In this document: piece by piece, positions 35,174-45,054 of the stretch | Numbering within the stretch: position 1 is the stretch's first letter | Layout of the letters: the number at the start of each line of letters is the position of its first letter | Made by a program: the position numbers and the translations under genes | From: Verrucomicrobiia bacterium | GTDB lineage: Bacteria > Verrucomicrobiota > Verrucomicrobiia > JADLBR01 > JAIBCM01 | Direction of reading: 5' to 3' | NCBI GenBank assembly: GCA_019694135.1 | Contig: JAIBCM010000002.1 | Location: 416,261 to 480,260 of the forward strand | DNA length: 64,000 bases | The notes under the pieces: model-generated | Seen by the model: only the letters and a program-made list of their open reading frames with translations | Database searches by the model: none | What the model was told of the DNA's origin: nothing

Positions 35174-36624
35174 GCCTTTATCAAGAAACGTTAGCTAGCT
35201 TAAGAAAAAAATTGCTGAATCAAGAAATTCAGCCGCTGGATATTGTGCATTCGTTACGTCAACGAATTGAAAAAGTTGATGTTTATCTCAAAGCTTACAC
35301 TCACTTTGATTGGGAAAAAGCAGAACGTGAAGCAAAGGAAACGGATATTAGCAAACCTCTAGGTGGTATTCCAATTGCGATTAAAGATGCCATTGCGGTA
35401 AAAGATCAACCCTTAACTTGTTCTTCGCGTTTGTTGCGGGATTTTGTGTCACCTTACGATGCTACGGTAATTAAAAAATTGCGCCAAGCTGGAGCTTTCC
35501 CTTTGGGGCGAGCGAATATGGATGAATTTGCAATGGGTTCTTCCACGGAAAATTCCGCGCAAGGTCCCACCAAAAATCCCTGGGATTTTGATCGGATTCC
35601 AGGAGGCAGCAGCGGTGGAAGCGCGGCATGTGTAGCAGCTGATACGGCAATTGCTTCATTGGGAAGTGACACCGGGGGGTCGATTCGTCAACCCGCAGCG
35701 CTTTGTGGTTGTGTCGGTTTGAAGCCTACTTATGGTCGCGTTTCGCGCTACGGGTTGGTCGCTTTTGCTTCATCGTTAGATCAAATTGGGCCTTTGGGAA
35801 AAACCGTGGAAGATGTGGCGCTTGTTTTAGAAGCGATTGTAGGGCACGACACTTTCGATTGCACTTCTTTGAAAGAGCCGGTGGCTTCTTATGTTGATAC
35901 TCTTAAAAAGGAAGATCTTAAAAATTTACGCGTAGGTGTTCCAAAGGAATATTTTCGTCAAGGCATCGATTCTCAAGTGGAAACGGTTGTTAAAAAAGCG
36001 ATTCAACAGTTAGAAGGTTTAGGTGCAACATTGGTAGAAATTTCGTTGCCTCACACGGATTATGCCTTGGCCTCTTATTATATTATTGCGCCAGCGGAAG
36101 CCTCGGCCAATCTCGCGCGTTTTGATGGTGTGCGTTATGGTGCGCGAGTGAAAGATGGAAAAGATGTTCTGGACGTTTATCGTCGCACGCGAGAAGCTGG
36201 CTTGGGTCGTGAAGTCAAGCGACGCATTTTGCTGGGCACTTATGTTTTGAGTTCGGGTTATTACGATGCTTATTATTTGCGCGCGCAAAAAGTTCGCACA
36301 TTAATTCGACAAGATTTTCAAAAGGCTTTTGAACAATGTGATGTCATTGCGACCCCGACTTCGCCTACAGCGGCTTTTCGATTAGGCGAAAAGACAGAAG
36401 ATCCGCTCAAAATGTATTTGGCCGATGTTTTTACCATTGCTGTTAATATGGCAGGATTGTGCGGTCTTTCCGTGCCATGCGGTTTTGTTGAGGAAAAAGG
36501 GAAGCAATTGCCGGTAGGTTTGCAATTGATCGGTAAAGCTTTTGATGAAACGACTTTATTGCAAGTCGGTCATGTTTATGAGCAAGCTACGGCTTGGCAT
36601 ACGATGAAACCCAATTTGTTATGA
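35170..36624 (+). CDS. gatA: Glu-tRNA(Gln) amidotransferase subunit A
   Basis: A 484-residue amidase-signature protein that releases ammonia from glutamine. The catalytic Lys lies in GGIPIAIKDAIAVKD (~69), the cis-Ser in GGSSGGSAACVA (~148) and the nucleophile Ser in GSDTGGSIRQPA (~172). Length is normal. It is coupled by overlap to gatC and gatB, as expected for stoichiometric subunits. Confidence 0.97.
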   Translation: MSLYQETLASLRKKLLNQEIQPLDIVHSLRQRIEKVDVYLKAYTHFDWEKAEREAKETDISKPLGGIPIAIKDAIAVKDQPLTCSSRLLRDFVSPYDATVIKKLRQAGAFPLGRANMDEFAMGSSTENSAQGPTKNPWDFDRIPGGSSGGSAACVAADTAIASLGSDTGGSIRQPAALCGCVGLKPTYGRVSRYGLVAFASSLDQIGPLGKTVEDVALVLEAIVGHDTFDCTSLKEPVASYVDTLKKEDLKNLRVGVPKEYFRQGIDSQVETVVKKAIQQLEGLGATLVEISLPHTDYALASYYIIAPAEASANLARFDGVRYGARVKDGKDVLDVYRRTREAGLGREVKRRILLGTYVLSSGYYDAYYLRAQKVRTLIRQDFQKAFEQCDVIATPTSPTAAFRLGEKTEDPLKMYLADVFTIAVNMAGLCGLSVPCGFVEEKGKQLPVGLQLIGKAFDETTLLQVGHVYEQATAWHTMKPNLL

Positions 36625-38087
36625 CAACTTACGAAGCCACGATTGGATTGGAAGTGCATGTGCAAATCAAAACGCACAGTAAGATGTTTTGTGGTTGTAA
36701 GAATGAGTTTGGAGCGTCTCCTAACACGCATACTTGCCCTGTATGTTTGGGAATGCCAGGAGTTTTGCCCGTGCCGAATGAAGAGGCGATTAAGAAAACA
36801 CTTTTAACGGGTTTAATGTTGGGTTGCAAAATTCCGGAGACCAGTAAGTTTGATCGCAAGAGTTATTTTTATCCTGACATGCCCAAGAATTACCAAATTT
36901 CGCAGTATGATCGACCGCTTTGCTTGGAAGGCGGGGTGGTTTTGGAAAAATATGCTTTTCCTAAAGAAACGCAAAAAGAGGCGATTGCGCTGGCTAATAA
37001 AAAAGTAAGATTAACAAGAATTCATTTAGAGGAAGATGTAGCGAAATCGTTTCATTTTGAAACCAGTAGCGGTATTGATTTTAATCGAGCTGGAACTCCA
37101 TTAATGGAAATTGTAACGGAAGCCGATATTGCTTCGCCCGAGGAAGCATTCGCTTTTTTAACAACGCTAAAACAGATTTTGATTTACGGCGGTATTAGTG
37201 ATGCGGATATGGAAAAGGGGCAGTTGCGTTGTGATTGCAATGTGAGTGTGAGACCGCAAGGCACTTCTCAATTTGGCACGAAATGCGAAATTAAAAATAT
37301 GAATAGCATTAGCGGCGTGCGACGTGCTTTGACTTATGAGATTCAGCGACAGATAGAGGTTTTACAGGAAGGTGGCACGATTCGACAGGAGACCCGACGT
37401 TGGGATGATCCTACGGGGCAAACTTATGTGATGCGCACGAAAGAACAGTCGCATGATTATCGTTATTTTCCTGATCCCGATTTGATGCCGATGCAGGTTC
37501 AGAATGATTGGCTGGATAGGATTCGATTAGAAATGCCTGAATTGCCGCGACAAAGACAGGAACGTTATCAAAAAGAGTTTCAAGTCACCGAATATGATGC
37601 TTCGGTTTTAGCGGCAGATTTAGCGTTAGCGATTTATTTTGAAAAGGCCGCAGCCGATGTGAAAAATCCTAAGCTCGTAGCGAATTGGATTATTAATGAT
37701 TTATTGAGTGCGTTGAGCGACCAGAAGATGGATTTGTCGGATTGTAAAGTGAAACCGGAATTTTTGAAAGAGTTGGTAGCACTAACGGATGCAGGAAAAA
37801 TCAATAGCAAGCAGGCCAAAGAAGTTTTTTTAGAGGTGTTTGCATCGGGATTAGCGCCAACACAAATTGTTGAAAAAAAAGGATTATCGCAAGTAAGTGA
37901 TACGGGAGCGATTGAAGTTTTTGCTAAAAAAGCCATTGAAGCGAATCCTAATTCAGTGGCAGATTATAAAGCGGGGAAAATTGCTGCGTTGAATTTTTTG
38001 AAGGGACAAGTCATGAAATTGTCTCAGGGTAAGGCGAATCCTCAATTGGCGGGAGAAGTTTTGGAGCGCTTATTAAAAGCATCATAA
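36621..38087 (+). CDS. gatB: Asp/Glu-tRNA amidotransferase subunit B
   Basis: A 488-residue GatB: GLEVHVQIKTHSKMFCGC at the start, a CxC..CPVC zinc motif (~31-50), KSYFYPDMPKNYQISQYD, the DFNRAGTPLMEIV ATP/phosphorylation region, GQLRCDCNVSVRP and a C-terminal YqeY-like tail (~395-488) that binds tRNA. ATG at 36621 overlaps the gatA stop; an upstream in-frame ATG at 36594 would add nine residues inside gatA. Confidence 0.97.
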   Translation: MTTYEATIGLEVHVQIKTHSKMFCGCKNEFGASPNTHTCPVCLGMPGVLPVPNEEAIKKTLLTGLMLGCKIPETSKFDRKSYFYPDMPKNYQISQYDRPLCLEGGVVLEKYAFPKETQKEAIALANKKVRLTRIHLEEDVAKSFHFETSSGIDFNRAGTPLMEIVTEADIASPEEAFAFLTTLKQILIYGGISDADMEKGQLRCDCNVSVRPQGTSQFGTKCEIKNMNSISGVRRALTYEIQRQIEVLQEGGTIRQETRRWDDPTGQTYVMRTKEQSHDYRYFPDPDLMPMQVQNDWLDRIRLEMPELPRQRQERYQKEFQVTEYDASVLAADLALAIYFEKAAADVKNPKLVANWIINDLLSALSDQKMDLSDCKVKPEFLKELVALTDAGKINSKQAKEVFLEVFASGLAPTQIVEKKGLSQVSDTGAIEVFAKKAIEANPNSVADYKAGKIAALNFLKGQVMKLSQGKANPQLAGEVLERLLKAS

Positions 38088-38091
38088 AATC

Positions 38092-38943
38092 ATGGTAAAT
38101 TTTTTAGATATTATTCTTTTAGGAATTGTGGAGGGTATTACTGAGTTTTTACCTATTTCTTCTACAGCACATTTATTAATTGCAGAATATTTTTTGGGTT
38201 CGAAACCGGACGCGTTTAATGTGATGATTCAATTTGGAGCGGTATCGGCAGTGATTCTCATTTATTGGGAACGTTTGAAAGATTTGTGTGTGCATTTTCG
38301 CGAGCCGAAACAAAGAGATTATCTTTTGAAAATTCTTGTAGCTTTGATGGTAACGGTAGTGGGCTGTTTAATCGCTAAGTGGGCCGGTTTTCAGTTGCCC
38401 GTGAAGCTTTGGCCGATTCTTGTTGCGCTTTGGTTGGGGGCCTTAGCAATTTTTGTTGCAGAAAAATTTTTAAAAAGATATCAACCCACTGAAACGATTA
38501 CTTGGAATATTGTAATCTGGGTGGGGATTTCTCAAATTATTGCTGCGGTGTTGCCAGGCACGTCGCGTTCTGGAGCGACAATTATTGCGGCGATGCTATG
38601 TGGTCTTTCTCGTGTTTCGGCGACGGAATTTTCTTTTCTTTTAGGGGTGCCCACGATGTTGGCGGCATCGCTTTATATGGCTTGGGATGCTTATCGAGCG
38701 GGGTTGTTTATTCCTGCAGTGATGGGTGAATTGGCATTAGGTTTTGTTATATCAATGATCACGGCTTTTATTGCGGTCAAATGGCTTCTTCAATTTGTGC
38801 GAACCAATAATTTTATTCCTTTTGCTTGGTATCGAGTGGTGTTGAGCATCGTTATCGCTTTGGTGCTTTGGCGAGAAGGTCATATTCCTCCCGATTTACA
38901 ACTGCGCGAATCGCCCAAACAGCTACCTTTGAAAGATAAGTAG
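38092..38943 (+). CDS. uppP: Undecaprenyl-diphosphatase
   Basis: A 283-residue membrane phosphatase that recycles C55-PP for peptidoglycan synthesis. Both active-site motifs are present: EGITEFLPISSTAHL (~13-27) and LPGTSRSGATI (~154-164). About eight membrane helices; length is as expected. It starts 4 bp after gatB and may be transcribed with it. Confidence 0.97.
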   Translation: MVNFLDIILLGIVEGITEFLPISSTAHLLIAEYFLGSKPDAFNVMIQFGAVSAVILIYWERLKDLCVHFREPKQRDYLLKILVALMVTVVGCLIAKWAGFQLPVKLWPILVALWLGALAIFVAEKFLKRYQPTETITWNIVIWVGISQIIAAVLPGTSRSGATIIAAMLCGLSRVSATEFSFLLGVPTMLAASLYMAWDAYRAGLFIPAVMGELALGFVISMITAFIAVKWLLQFVRTNNFIPFAWYRVVLSIVIALVLWREGHIPPDLQLRESPKQLPLKDK

Positions 38944-38947
38944 CTTT

Positions 38948-39691
38948 TTAAGACAAGGGCTGTGGCACTTCGGAAAGAGTTTTTGAGAAATTAAAGTTTT
39001 GGGGTGTAACTAAGCCACCAGAAATAATAAGTTTCGTGGCTTCTTCGATGGGCATATTGGAAAGTTCAATTTCGGAAGCTTTGACGATCATAACGAAACC
39101 TGTAATAGGATTGGGCGCCGTGGGCAGAAAAACTGAGTAGAGCATTTGACCTTGTTGATCGGAAAATTGTCCCGTGACAAAGCCGATCAGTTTGCCGGGT
39201 GTATTGGGATAGGGAATTAACGCGACTTTGCTAAAATGCATGTTTTCGGAGCGACTCAACATCTGCACGGCTTCGATGACTTGTTTTGCCGCGTGATAAA
39301 TGGTGGAAATGATGGGAAGTTTTAGAAGAATATGATCTAGCCAAGATAAGATGCCGCGTCCGATGACGTTGCTAACAAAAACACCGAGAAGGATAAGAAA
39401 GATAACGGTTAAGATGAAACCGGCTAACGGAATGGTGTAGAGCAATTCCCCATTACGTCGTATGGGAAAACTAATGAAGTGAATAATAGGATTTTCATCT
39501 CGATAACGAGTGGCAATGGCAATCACGAGAGGTTCAAATCGAGAGTTAATGAGACGATAAATAAGGTCAAGGACCCAGAGAGTTCCCAGGATTGGCAGAG
39601 CAACAAAAAGGCCTGTGAGAAATTTATTGCGCACCCAAGTGCCTGCGTGACGTTTGTTTTCCGATAGATTAGGTGTAGGGGACGAGGACAT
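38948..39691 (-). CDS. DUF502 family membrane protein
   Basis: A 247-residue protein with two membrane segments (~26-46 and 88-112) flanking a short loop, then the family's cytoplasmic domain (ILSWLDHILLKLPIISTIY, GFVTGQF, VFLPTAPNPITGFV). DUF502 proteins, which include plant LCV-like proteins, lack a settled function. Convergent with uppP, 4 bp apart. It lies 48 bp downstream of the Sua5 gene. Confidence 0.9.
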   Translation of the reverse strand: MSSSPTPNLSENKRHAGTWVRNKFLTGLFVALPILGTLWVLDLIYRLINSRFEPLVIAIATRYRDENPIIHFISFPIRRNGELLYTIPLAGFILTVIFLILLGVFVSNVIGRGILSWLDHILLKLPIISTIYHAAKQVIEAVQMLSRSENMHFSKVALIPYPNTPGKLIGFVTGQFSDQQGQMLYSVFLPTAPNPITGFVMIVKASEIELSNMPIEEATKLIISGGLVTPQNFNFSKTLSEVPQPLS

Positions 39692-39739
39692 AAGGTTATT
39701 TATTAAAACGAAAAAATTATTGTAGCAAGAGGAGAAAGA

Positions 39740-40714
39740 TTAAGAGTGAGAAGCTCTTTGTAACCGATCATTAAGGGTCACGCCTAAGTGATGGTCAGGA
39801 AATTTTTCAACATATAAGTGGCGCGTGGGCGTTTCGTCTAATTTTCTTAGGGAGTGATAAAGTTTTCGTGCGGCTGTTTTGAGTGAACCTTTCGAGCTTA
39901 AAATGATTTGTTGTCCAGGGAAATGTGGAAATGATTTGCGAAAAAGCAAAAGAGCATCGGATTTTTTGAAAGCGGGTGGGTTTTGTCTCCAATGGGTAGG
40001 CAAGATGGTTAAAGGTTTTTTAGGGGCGTAATGTTGGAGAAGTTGACCGGAAGCGAGGGGTTGTTTTGAAGTGGGTTTTTTCCGTAAGGGAACGGGATGT
40101 TTTAAAACTTTTTCAATTTGTTCTATTGTGATGGAGCCGAGTCTTAAAACTTCAGGTTTATTTTTTGAAAAATGAATGATTGTGGATTCTAAACCGAAAT
40201 GACAACTGCCTCCTTCTAACATTAGCGGAGTTTTTGTGCCGAATTCTTTTTTTACAGCTTGTGATGAAGTGGGACTGATTCGACCAAAACGATTGGCGCT
40301 GGGCGCAGCAAGGGGGTTGCCAAATTTTTTGAGCAAACGTCTTGCAATAGGATGGCGCGGCATTCTGACGGCTACGGTAGGTAGATTGGCTCGAGCGATA
40401 AGGGGAACATTTTTATTGGCTGGTAACACCAAAGTGAGAGGACCAGGCCAGAAGGCTTTGATTAATTTTTTTGCAGCTGGGGGAATTTTTTTGATGATGA
40501 GTTTGAGTTGAGATTCATTATGAATATGGAGGATAAGGGGATCGAAATAGGGGCGTTTTTTAAGTGCGAAAATTTTTTCGAGCGCTTGGGAATTGAAGGC
40601 GTCGGCAGCCAGGCCATAAACTGTTTCAGTAGGCATGACGACAAGCTCCCCTTGTTTTAAGAGTTTTACGGCACGTTGAAAGGTGGCAATCGAAGGCGGC
40701 TGAGAAGAAGGCAT
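39740..40714 (-). CDS. Threonylcarbamoyl-AMP synthase, Sua5 type
   Basis: A 324-residue enzyme making the first intermediate of t6A, the modification at position 37 of ANN-decoding tRNAs. The N-terminal YrdC domain shows MPTETVYGLAADAF, LKKRPYFDPLILHI and PSANRFGRISPTSS; a linker then leads to a C-terminal Sua5 domain (ASGQLLQHYAPKKPL, then a Rossmann-like end). The long Sua5 form contrasts with the short TsaC form. It follows the radical SAM gene by 1 bp. Confidence 0.93.
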   Translation of the reverse strand: MPSSQPPSIATFQRAVKLLKQGELVVMPTETVYGLAADAFNSQALEKIFALKKRPYFDPLILHIHNESQLKLIIKKIPPAAKKLIKAFWPGPLTLVLPANKNVPLIARANLPTVAVRMPRHPIARRLLKKFGNPLAAPSANRFGRISPTSSQAVKKEFGTKTPLMLEGGSCHFGLESTIIHFSKNKPEVLRLGSITIEQIEKVLKHPVPLRKKPTSKQPLASGQLLQHYAPKKPLTILPTHWRQNPPAFKKSDALLLFRKSFPHFPGQQIILSSKGSLKTAARKLYHSLRKLDETPTRHLYVEKFPDHHLGVTLNDRLQRASHS

Positions 40715-40715
40715 T

Positions 40716-41765
40716 TTAAAAAAGGGTCAGTTGTTCGCCTGCAGGATGGCGAAAGGCTTGGGTGTTAAGGGTAAAATGTTTTTGGTTTAAGCCAGCGCGT
40801 TTGGCGCAGAGTTTGAAAAGTTGGTCGAGTTGTTGGGCTAGAGAGCCTTGACCTTTCATCCGTCGGTAAAATTGGGATTCGTTGAGTTTGCCTTGTCGCA
40901 TTTCGCAGAGTTGATCGAGAATTCGTTTTTTCTTTTCTGGGAAATGTGTTTCAAGCCAGTCGGTGAAGAGTTCTTTTACGCTGTGGGGCAGGCGTAATAG
41001 GACATAGCCAGCGCTTTGGGCGCCAGCTTGAGCGGCAGATTGGAGCAGACTGGGAATTTCGTGGTCGGTTAATCCTGGAATAAGTGGCGCCATGAGGATG
41101 TTGACGGGTATGCCTGCTTGTGCGAGCGCGGTGATGGCGTGAAGTCGGTGTTCAGGTTGTGCGGTGCGGGGTTCCATGATTTTGGCGAGGTCGGGATTGA
41201 GAGTGGTTAAGGAAATGTTTACGCTGACGGCCTGATATTGAGCGAGTTTTTGTAGAACATCAATATCTCGTGTGATGAGATGGTTTTTCGTGATGAGGCT
41301 AACAGGATTGCGAAATTCCGCTAACACTTCAAGGCAACTGCGGGTGAGTTTGAGTTTTCGTTCGATAGGTTGGTAGCAATCGGTGGCGCTGCTTAAGGCG
41401 AGCGTTTGCGGTTTCCAATTTTTTGCGCTGAGTTCTTTGCGCAGGAGTTCTGGAGCTCGGGTTTTGATCATGATCCGACTTTCAAAATCGAGCCCGGAAG
41501 AAAAACCTAGGTATTCATGCATGGGACGAGCGTAGCAATAGACGCAGCCGTGTTCACAGCCGCGGTAAGGATTGATGCTAGCAGTAAAACCCACATCGGG
41601 ACTGGTGTTGTAGGTGATAAAAGAGGTGGAGTGGTCTACGTAATAACGGGTTCTAATCGGGAGTTTTTCATTGACGGAATAATCGTCCATTTCCTTGTCG
41701 AAATGAAGTGTTTCAAATCGATTCGGAGGATTTATGGTTACGCCACGGCCTATGATTTTTTCCAT
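40716..41765 (-). CDS. PA0069-type radical SAM protein
   Basis: A 349-residue radical SAM enzyme with the cluster motif GCEHGCVYCYARPMHEYLG, i.e. CxxxCxxC at ~66-73, and further motifs SSATDCYQPIERK and VNISLTTLNPDLAKIMEPR. The family is related to spore photoproduct lyase, but its substrate is unknown. The ATG at 41765 is preferred; a TTG at 41801 would add twelve residues. It is probably in an operon with the Sua5 gene. Confidence 0.88.
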   Translation of the reverse strand: MEKIIGRGVTINPPNRFETLHFDKEMDDYSVNEKLPIRTRYYVDHSTSFITYNTSPDVGFTASINPYRGCEHGCVYCYARPMHEYLGFSSGLDFESRIMIKTRAPELLRKELSAKNWKPQTLALSSATDCYQPIERKLKLTRSCLEVLAEFRNPVSLITKNHLITRDIDVLQKLAQYQAVSVNISLTTLNPDLAKIMEPRTAQPEHRLHAITALAQAGIPVNILMAPLIPGLTDHEIPSLLQSAAQAGAQSAGYVLLRLPHSVKELFTDWLETHFPEKKKRILDQLCEMRQGKLNESQFYRRMKGQGSLAQQLDQLFKLCAKRAGLNQKHFTLNTQAFRHPAGEQLTLF

Positions 41766-41924
41766 TTTCTTTAGTTTAAAATAAAGAAGTCGTTTTGCCA
41801 ATGGGTTTGCTTATTTAAAAAACGAAAAAAAATAATTTAGACAGTTGTCTTTTTTAAAAAAGAGGAGTATCTTTATTGTTAGCGAATTTAAAGGGCGAAG
41901 ATAATTCGCGAAATGGAGGAGACA

Positions 41925-43415
41925 ATGAAAATAAAATGGTTTCTTTTGGGGTTAACTCTTCTGATGCTTAACCAAGTTCAAGGTCAATTAGTAACGGATC
42001 ATTTTCCTTATGCGGCGGGGGATGTTTCGTTGGCTGTGGGTTCGGGATGGACAGTTCATAGTGGTGCGACTCCTGTTAATGTGATTGATACTCCGTCGGA
42101 TTCGGGAAACTCTTTATCATTTCCTGGTTTGGCAGCTTCTTCAGGCAATCGAATTGTGGTAAGTCAATCGCAAACTGCGGATATTGGAACGAATTTCACA
42201 GCACAGGTAACTCAAGATAATACGAGTGTTTATGCTTCTTTTTTGGTGAAGTTTACGACTTTGCCTTCGGCAGCGGGAGAGTATTTTTCTTATTTTTTTG
42301 ATGGTAATATGGGGATTGCATTCCGCAGTAGGGTGTATGCGAAAAATAATGGAGGAAATGTTCAATTAGGGATTCGTTTTACTTCAGGCGGTAATCCCGT
42401 TTATGCCGCTAATTCGTTTGCTTTAAATACGACGCATTTTGTTGTGATAAAATATACTCGTGTGGCTGGAGTGGATAACGATACCGCTGCTTTATTTTTA
42501 GATCCAAATCCCGGAATGGCCGAGCCTGCTCCGAGTGCTATGGAGGTTAATCCCACTGCAGGTCATGATGTTGCAAATATTGCGCGTTTTGCTTTACGGC
42601 AAAATTCTAATATCGGAATTTTAGAGTTCGATGAGCTACGAATTGGTGCGACTTGGGCCGATGTGACAGGTGGCGGGATGCCTCCTCCTCCGGATGCTAC
42701 AAATATTGTAAGTGTGGTAGCCACCGATGGAAGTGCTTCAGAGTTGGGAGCGAATCCTGGCACTTTTACCCTTAGTCGTAGTGGCAGCACTAATGCGATA
42801 ACTGTTTTATACGCCATGAGTGGAACCGCGACAAATGGGGATGATTATACTACATTGCCGGGTTCGATTCAGCTCGGAGAAAATGTCATGAGTGCGGATA
42901 TTGTTTTGAATCCCATTGTTGATGGAATAGATGAAACAGCTGAAACTGCGACTTTAACTTTAAGTCCAGATAATGCTTACCAAATTGACCCTAATAATGC
43001 GAATGCCACCATTACCATTACCGAAGAAAATACAGGTTTAATTGAACCTTTTATTTTCCTAAAAATTAAACCTTTGGCGGGAACTGTGAAATTTGTTAAT
43101 CCCAAACGAGGTTTTAAGATAAAGGGGCGTTTTTATAATCAATGGATTAATAATAATCTCAAAGCGGTCATCCAGTATGCTTTGGAATGGGGCACGGGAT
43201 CTAATAAAGTGAATACAGGGTTTATGAATATGCCGACAAAACAAAAAACTAAGGGACCTAATCAAGGGAAAGGCCGTTTCCATCAAGGTAAAGTAGGCGT
43301 GGGACTTAACATACCCCCTGGACCGGTTAATATTTTATTGCGAGCGCGCCAGGGTTCGCAAAACTTTAGCGCGATTACCACCAACACATTTGAATATCAG
43401 TTAAAAGTAAATTAA
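41925..43415 (+). CDS. Secreted Calx-beta protein with Lys-rich C-terminal domain, copy 1
   Basis: A 496-residue secreted protein. Start ATG 41925 follows GGAGGAG by three bases; the in-frame ATG at 41913 is less likely. Signal peptide to about residue 22 (LNQVQGQ), a lectin/LamG-like N-terminal domain (~22-245: VYASFLVKFTTLP, FVVIKYTRVAGVDND, LEFDELRIGATW), a Calx-beta domain (~255-355: ATDGSASELGANPGTFTL, GTATNGDDYTTLPGSIQL) and a ~125-residue basic end (KPLAGTVKFVNPKRGFKIKG). Calx-beta domains bind Ca2+ in surface adhesins. Paralogues follow at 43512 and 45055. Confidence 0.8.
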   Translation: MKIKWFLLGLTLLMLNQVQGQLVTDHFPYAAGDVSLAVGSGWTVHSGATPVNVIDTPSDSGNSLSFPGLAASSGNRIVVSQSQTADIGTNFTAQVTQDNTSVYASFLVKFTTLPSAAGEYFSYFFDGNMGIAFRSRVYAKNNGGNVQLGIRFTSGGNPVYAANSFALNTTHFVVIKYTRVAGVDNDTAALFLDPNPGMAEPAPSAMEVNPTAGHDVANIARFALRQNSNIGILEFDELRIGATWADVTGGGMPPPPDATNIVSVVATDGSASELGANPGTFTLSRSGSTNAITVLYAMSGTATNGDDYTTLPGSIQLGENVMSADIVLNPIVDGIDETAETATLTLSPDNAYQIDPNNANATITITEENTGLIEPFIFLKIKPLAGTVKFVNPKRGFKIKGRFYNQWINNNLKAVIQYALEWGTGSNKVNTGFMNMPTKQKTKGPNQGKGRFHQGKVGVGLNIPPGPVNILLRARQGSQNFSAITTNTFEYQLKVN

Positions 43416-43433
43416 AATATTTTAAAATTAATG

Positions 43434-43462
43434 TTGACAAATTGTGCCTATTCGCTTTTATC
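43434..43462 (+). promoter_or_regulatory. Sigma70-type promoter before Calx-beta copy 2
   Basis: TTGACA (43434-43439), a 17-bp spacer and TTTATC (43457-43462) lie 50 bp before the ATG at 43512, with an AGAGG Shine-Dalgarno just upstream of the start. The spacing is ideal and the -35 is a consensus match, so this gene probably has its own promoter. Confidence 0.5.
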
Positions 43463-43511
43463 ACTCCAAATCTTGAAAAAAAATAAAACAACTCAGAGGT
43501 AAAAAACTATA

Positions 43512-44909
43512 ATGAAGAAAATACTCTCAATCTTAACCCTATTCTGCTTGGCATCGTTTGCTAAAGCGGGAGACATTATCACATTTGAATTTTCAGCGCT
43601 TGCTGGAAGTGAAATATCGGCTCCATCAGCCTCAAACGATCCTTTATTAACCCCTTCTGTGATCACTCGTGGTGCAGGATTAACTGCAGCGGGAAATGGT
43701 CAACGTTTTAATGCCACAGCTTGGACTACAACAAACGATTTGCCCACTGCTATTGCCAATGATGATTATATGGAATTCAGTGTTACCAATACGGGTGTTA
43801 ACCAGTTTTCCATTACTAACCTTATTATTCTAGCGCAACGATCTAACACGGGGCCCACAAATTGGGCGGTTCGCGGCAGTCATGACGGTTTTGCGACTGA
43901 TCTAGGAACCTTTATGTTACCTGGAGCAACAACAACTACTAACAGTTTTGATGTTAGCGGTGTAGCGGCTTTGCAAAATAGAAATACTCCTGTGACATTC
44001 CGAGTGTATGGTTTTAGCGCTAACTCAGCAGCAGGGTCGGCTGGAATTGGCGATTCACCAACGGCTGGTGATAATGATTTAATTATTCAAGGTTTCACTA
44101 CTCCAATGGGCGGTGGAGGTTCCACTAATAGTGTTACTATCGCTACTACAGCGAATGCTTCTGAGTTAGGCACTAACGGTGTGTTTACTTTAACCAGCAC
44201 TGGAACTAACTTCCCTATTACTGTTACCTACACGGTCAGCGGAACAGCAACTTTAACAAACGATTATGATTTCTTGGCGCCTGCGACATCAAACTCGGTT
44301 GTAATGACAAGCAGTCCAACGACGATCGAAATCGTGCCAGTTAATGACAATGATACGAATGAAATTGATCCGGAAAGTGTTATTTTAACTCTTGATGCAA
44401 GTGGCACAGGATGGACTTCAGGTGTTCCTAACTCGGCTCAAGTTGATATCTTTGCTGGTGCGGTTATTCCTCCCAATACCAATGGTGGTAATACTAATGT
44501 TACTGATTTAGAAGGATTCAGCATTATCTTAAAGAAACCCAAAATTGGTAAGACAATCAAATTCAAAACGGCTAAAGGATTCCCTGTAAAATTGTTCGTA
44601 GTTACTGCTTCCAACACAGTTAGCAGTGTAGCTTATGCAGCTATGGTTGCAGGCAATACCAATGATACGAATAACAATACGAATGCCATTACCTTTATTA
44701 CTGCAGGTAAATTGAAGCCAATTACTAAAGGCAAAAAATTCAAGCAGAATATCAAGGCTATGGCCAAATCCACGAAGACAACCAAAGCAGGGGTTAACAT
44801 TCCTGTAGGAACAGCATCCATTCAGTTTATTGTTCGAGTGAATGGAACTTCTGGAACCAACACAGGATCTGCTTACTTTACCAATACATTTTCTACAATT
44901 GTTAAGTAA
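43512..44909 (+). CDS. Secreted Calx-beta protein with Lys-rich C-terminal domain, copy 2
   Basis: A 465-residue secreted protein: signal peptide (ILSILTLFCLASFAKAG), an N-terminal beta domain unlike that of copies 1 and 3 (~20-195, with YMEFSVTNTGVNQFSIT and GSHDGFATDLGTF), a Calx-beta domain (~205-320: ASELGTNGVFTLTSTGTNFP, DNDTNEIDPESVILTLD) and the shared lysine-rich terminus (~335-465: KKPKIGKTIKFKTAKGF, then ITKGKKFKQNIKAMAKSTK) ending STIVK. An intrinsic terminator follows. Confidence 0.8.
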   Translation: MKKILSILTLFCLASFAKAGDIITFEFSALAGSEISAPSASNDPLLTPSVITRGAGLTAAGNGQRFNATAWTTTNDLPTAIANDDYMEFSVTNTGVNQFSITNLIILAQRSNTGPTNWAVRGSHDGFATDLGTFMLPGATTTTNSFDVSGVAALQNRNTPVTFRVYGFSANSAAGSAGIGDSPTAGDNDLIIQGFTTPMGGGGSTNSVTIATTANASELGTNGVFTLTSTGTNFPITVTYTVSGTATLTNDYDFLAPATSNSVVMTSSPTTIEIVPVNDNDTNEIDPESVILTLDASGTGWTSGVPNSAQVDIFAGAVIPPNTNGGNTNVTDLEGFSIILKKPKIGKTIKFKTAKGFPVKLFVVTASNTVSSVAYAAMVAGNTNDTNNNTNAITFITAGKLKPITKGKKFKQNIKAMAKSTKTTKAGVNIPVGTASIQFIVRVNGTSGTNTGSAYFTNTFSTIVK

Positions 44910-44933
44910 AAGTTGAGAGTTTTGTATCAAAAA

Positions 44934-44963
44934 CCGGTCACCGCAGGGTGACCGGTTTTTTTT
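44934..44963 (+). terminator. Intrinsic terminator after Calx-beta copy 2
   Basis: A perfect 9-bp stem, CCGGTCACC / GGTGACCGG, with a GCAG loop is followed by eight Ts and preceded by an A-run. It closes the transcript of the gene ending at 44909. Confidence 0.92.
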
Positions 44964-45054
44964 ATTGCTTGAGATAAATTGATAGAACAAATAGACAAAT
45001 TTTTCTGAGTAATTTTTTCTTCTCAAATAAGAATAAGTGATTCATTCTTATTTC